Assembly (NCBI GenBank): GCA_002691645.1
Contig: NZIP01000061.1
Location: 36,112-73,822 of the forward strand
Direction of reading: 5' to 3'
DNA from: Flavobacteriaceae bacterium
GTDB taxonomy: Bacteria; Bacteroidota; Bacteroidia; Flavobacteriales; Flavobacteriaceae
Length of the DNA stretch: 37,711 nucleotides
Below the pieces are notes generated by a model that searched no databases, had not been told where the DNA came from, and saw only the letters and a list, made by a program, of their open reading frames with translations. This document shows, piece after piece, positions 31,888 through 37,711 of this stretch (position 1 is its first letter; each line of letters begins with the position of its first letter). The translations under genes and the position numbers were made by a program.

Positions 31888-32646
31888 TTAAGGATTTAGT
31901 ACTAAGTCTTTGTTTGTTTCTTCAGTCTCTTGGTCTTTTTCGGTCTCAGTTTGATCCTGAGTCAGTTCTTTGAGGTCTACTGGAGCAATTGTCTCAACAA
32001 CCTCTTCAGCTGCTGGTGGTTCATTATCTCCTGTGAGCATTCCTCCAAAACTTTGGAAACCAATTCCCATGAGTCCTGTAATGATAAAAGTGATTCCCAA
32101 ACCTCGTAAGGGCGCAGGAACGGCTGAATATCTAATTTTCTCTCTAATCGCTGCGATTGCTAGGATTGCTAAAAACCATCCAATACCCGAAGAGAAACCG
32201 TAATTTAAGGCCAGTGCAAAGCTTGAAATTTCACGAGCCTGCATAAAAAGTGAACCCCCTAAAATAGCACAGTTCACCGCTATTAATGGTAAAAAGATTC
32301 CCAGTGAGTTATACAGGGCTGGAGAAAATTTTTCTACCACAATTTCTACCAATTGAACCATAGTCGCGATGGTCGCGATAAATAAAATAAAGGACAAAAA
32401 GCTTAGGTCATAATCTGCAAATTCAGGTCCTAACCAAGTCAAAGCCCCTTCTTGAAGAATGTATTGGTCTAAAAGCCAGTTTAAGGGAACCGTCACTGTT
32501 AAGACAAAAATAACAGCTGCTCCTAAACCTACCGCAGTCGCTACTTTTTTAGAAACGGCTAAATAAGAGCACATCCCTAAAAACACAGCGAATACCATGT
32601 TGTCAATAAAGATCGATTTGAAAAATAATTCTAAGTGTTCTAACAT
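31888..32646 (-). CDS. nqrE: Na+-translocating NADH:quinone oxidoreductase subunit E, with acidic tail
   Basis: NqrE is a six-span membrane subunit that, with NqrD, holds an intramembrane iron centre. Cys26 in [12 protein letters not shown] and Cys126 in VNCAILGG match the iron ligands. Spans are seen from about 14 to 200. The protein is 252 residues long, about 50 longer than the usual 198-205. The extra part is a hydrophilic, acidic C-terminal tail (about 208-252: [12 protein letters not shown], then [13 protein letters not shown]), with strong Glu, Thr and Asp bias and no known domain. It probably hangs in the cytoplasm or periplasm and is not part of the core fold. Confidence 0.95.
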   Translation of the reverse strand: MLEHLELFFKSIFIDNMVFAVFLGMCSYLAVSKKVATAVGLGAAVIFVLTVTVPLNWLLDQYILQEGALTWLGPEFADYDLSFLSFILFIATIATMVQLVEIVVEKFSPALYNSLGIFLPLIAVNCAILGGSLFMQAREISSFALALNYGFSSGIGWFLAILAIAAIREKIRYSAVPAPLRGLGITFIITGLMGIGFQSFGGMLTGDNEPPAAEEVVETIAPVDLKELTQDQTETEKDQETEETNKDLVLNP

Positions 32647-32658
32647 AACTGCTCTGTT

Positions 32659-33306
32659 TTAGGCCTCTTCAATTAATGATTTGTTCTGTGCGCGTTGAAT
32701 CCATATTAAAACCCCAACGACAATAAGAGCAGCTGGAGGAATAATCATAAAACCATTGTTTTCGTAACCAAAGGCGTATAAACCGGTTTTAGCAATAGGA
32801 TCTCCCAAGACAGGAATACCGAATAAGGTTCCTGAACCCAATAATTCTCTCAAAAACCCAACGATAATTAATATGATTCCGTAACCAAAAGCATTTCCGA
32901 TACCGTCTAAAAAAGAACGCCATGGGCCATTACCTAATGCAAAGGCTTCAAAGCGTCCCATGATGATACAGTTGGTAATTATCAGTCCCACGAAAACCGA
33001 TAAGGTCTTGCTGAGTTCGTAGGCAAATGCTTTTAACACTTGGTCTACAATAATCACCAAAGCAGCAATTACGATAAGTTGTACGATAATTCTAATTTTT
33101 GATGGAATGAGGTTTCTCAGTAAAGAGATGACTACATTACCAAGACCCATTACAAATAAAACCGAAATAGACATAACCACAGAAGCTTTGAGCTCTGCAG
33201 TAATGGCTAGTGCAGAACAGATTCCCAATACCTGAATGGTAATAGGGTTATTGTCCGCGAGAGGGTCTAGTATTAGGTTTGCGTCTTTTTTTGATAGTAG
33301 TGCCAT
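32659..33306 (-). CDS. nqrD: Na+-translocating NADH:quinone oxidoreductase subunit D
   Basis: A 215-residue, six-span integral subunit related to NqrE and arranged in opposite membrane orientation to it. Cys30 in LGICSALAI and Cys113 in TNCIIMGRFEAFALG are the two ligands that, with the pair from NqrE, complete the (Cys)4[Fe] centre between NqrD and NqrE. The stretch GNGPWRSFLDGIGNAFGYG near 124-142 is highly typical. It lies 1 bp after nqrC and 12 bp before nqrE on the minus strand. Length and ligands are standard. Confidence 0.97.
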   Translation of the reverse strand: MALLSKKDANLILDPLADNNPITIQVLGICSALAITAELKASVVMSISVLFVMGLGNVVISLLRNLIPSKIRIIVQLIVIAALVIIVDQVLKAFAYELSKTLSVFVGLIITNCIIMGRFEAFALGNGPWRSFLDGIGNAFGYGIILIIVGFLRELLGSGTLFGIPVLGDPIAKTGLYAFGYENNGFMIIPPAALIVVGVLIWIQRAQNKSLIEEA

Positions 33307-33307
33307 A

Positions 33308-34057
33308 CTAATTGGTCATTATTGATTGTAAAAAAGGTTGATAGAGTTTTACACTTTCTTTGATCATGTCTGATACTCCATTACCTGTTATGGTTGCCCC
33401 TGCTAAAGCATCTACTTCAGCATCGGATTTGTCTTCGTTAAGGGGATCATTATTTCCTTTGACAACACTCACTCCTCCAAACTTTCCATTTGGAGCAATA
33501 GATTCGCCAATAAAATCATCCATGAAATAACGCAATTTGATATTAGCGCCTAGTCCTGGTGTTTCTGCTTTGTGGTCAAAATAAACTCCCTTGATAATCA
33601 TTTGTTCATCAACAGCCATATAACCCCAAATGGCATCCCAAAGCCCCTTTCCATACATCGGTATGATGTAGTATTTCTGATTGTCATTGCTTCCAATAAA
33701 AAGTGGTAGGCTCGACTTATCTCCTTTTTTGATTTTAGTGATTTCTTTTTTCAGATCAATGAGATATGCTTCTTCTTGAGCTTTGATTTCTCCACCTGTA
33801 AGCACGTATTGACCTTCTATGGTGTTTTTAAAAATAGATTCAACTTCTGTGGTAGGGATGAAATTAACTGAGGAATCATCTTGATTGCGATTAACACCCA
33901 TGGCGTAAAGAATATTTTGCTGTTTTTCAAAACGCTCATTCTCTTTGATTTTAGATTTTAAACCCGTGGCCATTAATGCCAAAAGTGATCCTACAACCGC
34001 AACCATGACGACAGCAAAAATGATGGTGTATGAATTCTTTTCAGTATTGATTGACAT
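33308..34057 (-). CDS. nqrC: Na+-translocating NADH:quinone oxidoreductase subunit C
   Basis: NqrC carries covalent FMN in a periplasmic domain held by one N-terminal membrane span (about 11-31). The 249 residues contain the flavinylation motif DALAGATIT near 216-224; Thr222 is the likely FMN attachment site, modified by ApbE from the same operon. The motif has Ala instead of the common Ser before GAT, which other ApbE targets tolerate. ETPGLGANI near 165-173 is the conserved FMN-binding part. It follows nqrB after 2 bp. Confidence 0.96.
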   Translation of the reverse strand: MSINTEKNSYTIIFAVVMVAVVGSLLALMATGLKSKIKENERFEKQQNILYAMGVNRNQDDSSVNFIPTTEVESIFKNTIEGQYVLTGGEIKAQEEAYLIDLKKEITKIKKGDKSSLPLFIGSNDNQKYYIIPMYGKGLWDAIWGYMAVDEQMIIKGVYFDHKAETPGLGANIKLRYFMDDFIGESIAPNGKFGGVSVVKGNNDPLNEDKSDAEVDALAGATITGNGVSDMIKESVKLYQPFLQSIMTN

Positions 34058-34059
34058 GA

Positions 34060-35298
34060 TTAGGCGTTTTGAGTGTTAAAATTTGAGTTGGCTTGTGCAA
34101 GTGAAGCTCTTTTCATTCTTCTCTTTACATTGGCTTGAACTACATAGTGATCGATTGTTGGCGCAAAAACGTTCATCAATAAGATGGCGAGGAATACACC
34201 CTCAGGGTATCCTGGATTGAAAACGCGTATCATTACAGAGATAAATCCAATTAAAAATCCGTAAATCCACTTTCCTCTGTTGGTTTGTGCCGCAGTAACT
34301 GGATCGGTTGCCATAAAGACAATACCAAAGGCCAATCCACCCACGATTAAATGTTTCCAGTAATCAAAGGCCATTAGACTGTAAAATTTACTGTAAGAAC
34401 CTATCCATCCAAAATCGACAACAGCATTAAAAATTAGTCCCATAGCTAAAGCTCCAAGCACGCCACTTAACATAATTCTCCAACTTCCAATTTTTGCGAA
34501 GATTAAAAACAATCCTCCCAATAGGATCAAAAATGTAGAGGTCTCTCCGACAGATCCAGGAATAAATCCATAAAACATATCAGAAAGTGAATAGGCGTAT
34601 TCATCTGTTCTATTTTGAGCGAGATAACCGAGAACAGTTTCTCCTGAGATGGCGTCTGTACTATTTGCTTTGGTGACTCCGTTTACCCCATCGTGCACCC
34701 AAACTTTATCTCCACTCATCCAAGTTGGATAGGCGAAAAACAAAAAGGCTCTAATGGTTAAGGCTGGATTCAAGATATTCATCCCTGTTCCTCCAAAAAC
34801 TTCCTTTCCGATAACCACACCGAAAATAACGGCGATGGCAAGCATCCATAATGGGGTGTCAATTGGCACAATTAAGGGAACTAGCATTCCCGTAACTAAG
34901 TAACCCTCCTCAACTTCATGTCCTTTAATAACGGCGAAAACAAATTCAACTGCTAATCCTACTCCATATGAAACAATTAAAAGCGGGAGTACCGTGGTGA
35001 TTCCCAACATGAAATTTTCCCAGTTGATGAAGTGTTCAAAAAGTGAAAATGATTCTGGAAAACCATTAACAGCGCTGTAATGCTGATATCCTGCGTTAAA
35101 TATTCCAAAAAGTAAACAAGGAACAAGCGATAAAATTACTGTGTTCATCGTTCTTTTCAAATCGTCTACTGCCTTTACATGTGTCCCTTTATGGGTTACC
35201 TCATTCGGCGTGTATAAAAAAGTGTGTATCGCATTAAATGCTGGGGCCCACTTATTGCCCTTAATTTTTTCTTTGTAATTGTGTAATGCCTGTTTCAT
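34060..35298 (-). CDS. nqrB: Na+-translocating NADH:quinone oxidoreductase subunit B
   Basis: NqrB is the largest membrane subunit and forms the Na+ path; it binds covalent FMN and riboflavin. The 412 residues have about ten spans after a cytoplasmic N-terminal part. FIPGSVGETSTFLIL near 245-259 holds the FMN threonine, probably Thr253 in the GETS stretch. GKEVFGGTGMNILNPALTIRAF near 164-185 is another hallmark. The gene lies 3 bp after nqrA and 2 bp before nqrC on the minus strand. Length and motifs are normal. Confidence 0.97.
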   Translation of the reverse strand: MKQALHNYKEKIKGNKWAPAFNAIHTFLYTPNEVTHKGTHVKAVDDLKRTMNTVILSLVPCLLFGIFNAGYQHYSAVNGFPESFSLFEHFINWENFMLGITTVLPLLIVSYGVGLAVEFVFAVIKGHEVEEGYLVTGMLVPLIVPIDTPLWMLAIAVIFGVVIGKEVFGGTGMNILNPALTIRAFLFFAYPTWMSGDKVWVHDGVNGVTKANSTDAISGETVLGYLAQNRTDEYAYSLSDMFYGFIPGSVGETSTFLILLGGLFLIFAKIGSWRIMLSGVLGALAMGLIFNAVVDFGWIGSYSKFYSLMAFDYWKHLIVGGLAFGIVFMATDPVTAAQTNRGKWIYGFLIGFISVMIRVFNPGYPEGVFLAILLMNVFAPTIDHYVVQANVKRRMKRASLAQANSNFNTQNA

Positions 35299-35301
35299 GC
35301 T

Positions 35302-36654
35302 TTATCCAATTTCTTTGAGTAATAGATCTAATCCTTCTCTAATAATTTGTTGATGCGGTTGTTTTGAGATGCAAATAAACTCTGTCAAGGCAAAGTCTTC
35401 GGGAGCAACCTCATACAAACCTAACTGTTCCATTTCGTCTAAATCTTTGACCATACAAGCCTTGAGCAATTGCATTGGATAGATGTCTAGCGGAAAGACT
35501 TTTTCATAACTTCCCGTTACCACAAATGCCCTGTGTTCACCATTTGTATTGGTGGTCAAATCGTATTTTTTCTTAGGGGTCAACCACGAAAAGGTAAATG
35601 CCCTAGTGCTTGAAATTTTATCAAAAACGGGTTTATTCCAACCAAAAAACTCATAGTCGTCACCTTCTGGAATAGCCGTAATCTGAGTGGAGTAGAATCC
35701 AATGGCTCCATCCAATTCTGAGGTGTAACCTGTTAGGACATCACCATTGATTAAACGGTGATTGCCTTCTTTTAATCCACAGCTCTCAATAGCATTTTCT
35801 AAAGAGGCACCATAAGTAGTTCTCACGTACATAGGCTCATTGATTGAAGACCCTGTTACGGCGACAATGCGCTCTGGGTTATATTTTCCGTCAAGAAGTA
35901 ACTCTCCTATAATCAGAAGGTCTTGTGCTCCAATGGTCCACACCACCTCTCCTTTGTTAATAGGATCGATATGTCCGATTTGAGTACCGACGAGTCCTGC
36001 AGGATGAGGACCAGATACCGCGTGTAAATCAATATTTTTAATCGCTTCAAAAACTGAACCTTCTTTATTTGGAACTGAAACATGAACCTTTCCAGGTGTC
36101 AAAATATTAAGCGCATCAATGGCCGCTTGCATTTTTTCTTCATTCCCTTTGAGTATATATTGTAAGTCTGGCTGCAAAGGACCAGAATTGAAAGCTGAAA
36201 TAAATACGGCCTTGGGATTTTGGTCCGGTCTAGCAATTACGTCATACGGTCTTTGTTTGATGTAAGGCCAACATCCAGATTTCAATAAATGTTTTTTTAC
36301 GTCTTCTGTGTTTTTACCAGAAAAGTCAAACGCCTTGTGATCGACACAATTATTTTTACCGTCCGATTTGATCGAGATATTGAGCACTCTTCTGCGCGCT
36401 CCTCTTTCAATTTCAGTGATGGTGCCACTTACCGGTGAAACGAAAAGTATTTCTTCATTGTTTTTGTCGAAAAAAAGAGGTTCACCTTTAGAAACTTGAC
36501 CGTTTTCTTTGTGAATTAATTTTGGAGTTAACCCGTGAAAATCATCTAATCTCACCTTAAAGGTATTACTGTCTTTGGCGTTTTCTGTACGCATTTCAGC
36601 CTCTCCTTTTAATGAAATAGACAATCCTTTCTTGATACGAATGTCTTTAGACAT
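35302..36654 (-). CDS. nqrA: Na+-translocating NADH:quinone oxidoreductase subunit A
   Basis: A 450-residue soluble, cytoplasmic subunit that contributes to ubiquinone or menaquinone binding next to NqrB. Typical parts are IKKGLSISLKGEAE at the N-terminus, FVSPVSGTITEIERGARRRVL near 70-90 (a biotinyl-like domain), HPAGLVGTQIGHIDPINKGEVVWTIGAQDL near 217-246 and VTGSSINEPMYVRTTYGAS. It is the first gene of the operon, with a good promoter 37 bp upstream. The organism therefore probably couples NADH oxidation to a sodium gradient, common in marine Flavobacteria. Confidence 0.97.
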   Translation of the reverse strand: MSKDIRIKKGLSISLKGEAEMRTENAKDSNTFKVRLDDFHGLTPKLIHKENGQVSKGEPLFFDKNNEEILFVSPVSGTITEIERGARRRVLNISIKSDGKNNCVDHKAFDFSGKNTEDVKKHLLKSGCWPYIKQRPYDVIARPDQNPKAVFISAFNSGPLQPDLQYILKGNEEKMQAAIDALNILTPGKVHVSVPNKEGSVFEAIKNIDLHAVSGPHPAGLVGTQIGHIDPINKGEVVWTIGAQDLLIIGELLLDGKYNPERIVAVTGSSINEPMYVRTTYGASLENAIESCGLKEGNHRLINGDVLTGYTSELDGAIGFYSTQITAIPEGDDYEFFGWNKPVFDKISSTRAFTFSWLTPKKKYDLTTNTNGEHRAFVVTGSYEKVFPLDIYPMQLLKACMVKDLDEMEQLGLYEVAPEDFALTEFICISKQPHQQIIREGLDLLLKEIG

Positions 36655-36690
36655 AATTGGTTAGATAGGTTTATATACTATTAAACGCGG

Positions 36691-36722
36691 CAAAAATAAG
36701 ACAGGAAAGTGTACTAACACAA
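36691..36722 (-). promoter_or_regulatory. Promoter of the nqr operon (TTG-N21-TATTTTTG)
   Basis: On the minus strand TTG at 36722-36720 is followed by 21 bp and TATTTTTG at 36698-36691, an exact match to the Bacteroidota TTG / TAnnTTTG promoter at normal spacing. The nqrA ATG is 36 bp downstream. A TTAAACAAA 9-mer, the same word as in the photolyase operator, lies directly upstream of the TTG (36732-36724). Confidence 0.6.
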
Positions 36723-36770
36723 TTTTGTTTAAATAAATTATTGTATCCTTCCTATTTCAAAATGCCCTTT

Positions 36771-36778
36771 TAATTTTG
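36771..36778 (+). promoter_or_regulatory. Candidate -7 box (TAATTTTG) for the T9SS plug gene
   Basis: TAATTTTG matches TAnnTTTG exactly and is 12 bp before the ATG. The closest upstream TTG (36741-36743) is 27 bp away, longer than normal. Confidence 0.3.
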
Positions 36779-36790
36779 TTTTTTTACATC

Positions 36791-37711
36791 ATGCAAAAGC
36801 ATATCCGTATTCTATCCTTGACTTTTTGTCTGATGCACTCTGTGGTTTACAGTCAACAAAAGCAGCTAAATACCATTATTTTTAGAGGAAGTGACCAGAC
36901 TGAAGTACTGCCTGTAGTAGCCCTTGGAGAAGCCCTACACCTTAGTTTTGATGACCTGGAAAACTTAGAGGAAGATTATTACTATTACATTGAACATTAC
37001 AACAAGGATTGGAGCAAATCAAACTTGTTTCAAACTGAATATATTTCTGGTTTTGATGGACAGCGAATTATCAATTATCAAAACAGTTATAACACCTTAA
37101 TCTCCTATTCGAATTACACCTTGACTATCCCCAACAATCAAATTCGAATTACCAAAAGTGGGCATTATAAAATTTTAATTAAAAACAATCAAAACGAGCT
37201 CGTTCTTGAACGAAAATTTCTCGTTTATGAGCCTTTAGCTCAAATCGCTGGAATCGTTAAGCGACCGCGAAAAATAAACCTAGGTAATGAGCAGCAGCGC
37301 ATTGAGGTACGGGTAAACATCAATCGAAATGCACTGATTGACTTCGAACAACGTACTTCTCTATCTATTATTCAAAACTTTCAGTGGAGCACTCAAAAGA
37401 CATTTAAAACTCCTGATTTTCAAAATAGCAATCAGCTCATTTACAACCGTGATGAAATTCAATTTTTTGGTCAAAATGAATTCCTCTTCTTTGACACCAA
37501 AGACATCAGAAGTACCAATAACAGCGTAAGAGAAATTAGTTATGAAACGCCTATTCTCATGAAACTATACACCCAAAGAAACAGACAACTCCTACCCTAT
37601 ACATACAACCCAGATATCAATGGTGATTTTGTGATACAAACCCTACAAGGTACAAACGCATCAATAGAAGCCGACTACGTGAATGTTGATTTTAGTTTAG
37701 AGAATATCGGA
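36791..37711 (+). CDS. Type IX secretion system plug protein (DUF5103), N-terminal part
   Basis: The frame is open from ATG 36791 to the right edge (307 codons, no stop). It begins with a signal peptide (MQKHIRILSLTF, hydrophobic core, VYSQ at about 20-23). The mature part reads NTIIFRGSDQTEVLPVVALGEALHLSFDDLE, then DYYYYIEHYNKDWSKSNLFQTEYISGFDGQRIINYQNSYNT, and VYEPLAQIAGIVKRP, the pattern of DUF5103. This family includes Plug, the periplasmic protein that closes the SprA translocon of the type IX secretion system. Its presence supports assignment to Bacteroidota. The C-terminal part lies outside the window. It is divergent from nqrA. Confidence 0.88.
   Translation, partial: MQKHIRILSLTFCLMHSVVYSQQKQLNTIIFRGSDQTEVLPVVALGEALHLSFDDLENLEEDYYYYIEHYNKDWSKSNLFQTEYISGFDGQRIINYQNSYNTLISYSNYTLTIPNNQIRITKSGHYKILIKNNQNELVLERKFLVYEPLAQIAGIVKRPRKINLGNEQQRIEVRVNINRNALIDFEQRTSLSIIQNFQWSTQKTFKTPDFQNSNQLIYNRDEIQFFGQNEFLFFDTKDIRSTNNSVREISYETPILMKLYTQRNRQLLPYTYNPDINGDFVIQTLQGTNASIEADYVNVDFSLENIG

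Noticed and set aside
1-37711. Mobile elements, prophage, CRISPR arrays, defence systems, tRNA or rRNA genes
   Set aside because: No transposase, integrase, Cas or restriction protein, regular spaced repeat array or recognisable RNA gene was found on reading both strands; the gene content is core and metabolic.

Overview
The window is one continuous piece of chromosome from a member of the Bacteroidota, most likely Flavobacteriales. The evidence is an AT-rich, tightly packed gene set; the start of a type IX secretion plug gene (DUF5103 type) at the right edge; an nqrABCDEF operon with apbE; DUF1573, DUF6702 and CarboxypepD_reg-like proteins; and promoter-like TAnnTTTG boxes with an upstream TTG instead of E. 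coli-type sigma-70 sites. No rRNA, tRNA, IS element, prophage or CRISPR array was seen. No stretch longer than about 170 bp lacks a gene.

Left part, + strand (1-8712): the end of a DUF1573 protein, a class I aminotransferase, murB, an ECF sigma factor with an RskA-like anti-sigma factor, a 67-residue single-span four-cysteine protein, a second ECF sigma factor, lipA, gap and a hybrid histidine kinase. Genes here overlap or nearly touch, and several start with TTG inside the stop of the previous gene. lpxK follows on the minus strand, then a Nif3-like protein and a coiled-coil protein of the zinc-ribbon family that has lost its zinc ligands.

Middle part (11.4-25 kb): a light and DNA-repair operon (flavin reductase-like protein, DUF2256 mini-protein, DASH cryptochrome, iron-sulfur (6-4) photolyase-like protein) stands behind a leader with several inverted repeats. 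Next come a ClpP paralogue, a lipoprotein, a kynureninase-MFS transporter pair, an O-methyltransferase, a PAP2 phosphatase, TatA, and a minus-strand run of exported proteins: two related CarboxypepD_reg-like proteins, a DUF6702 protein and an M1 metallopeptidase.

Right part (24.8-37.7 kb): on the + strand a GNAT acetyltransferase, a VanY-like DD-carboxypeptidase, gpmI, map and a methyltransferase. On the minus strand lies the complete Na+-translocating NADH:quinone oxidoreductase operon nqrABCDEF, then an uncharacterised 122-residue gene and the flavin transferase apbE. The operon has a good Bacteroidota-type promoter.

The main candidate for something undescribed links the two ends of the window. 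The 67-residue protein at 3872-4075 has the layout of the Na+-NQR maturation factor NqrM (one N-terminal helix, four cysteines, the first at residue 34), while the nqr-apbE operon carries no nqrM in the usual place after apbE. A second point is structural: all five convergent gene pairs in the window overlap at their 3' ends, leaving no room for intergenic terminators.
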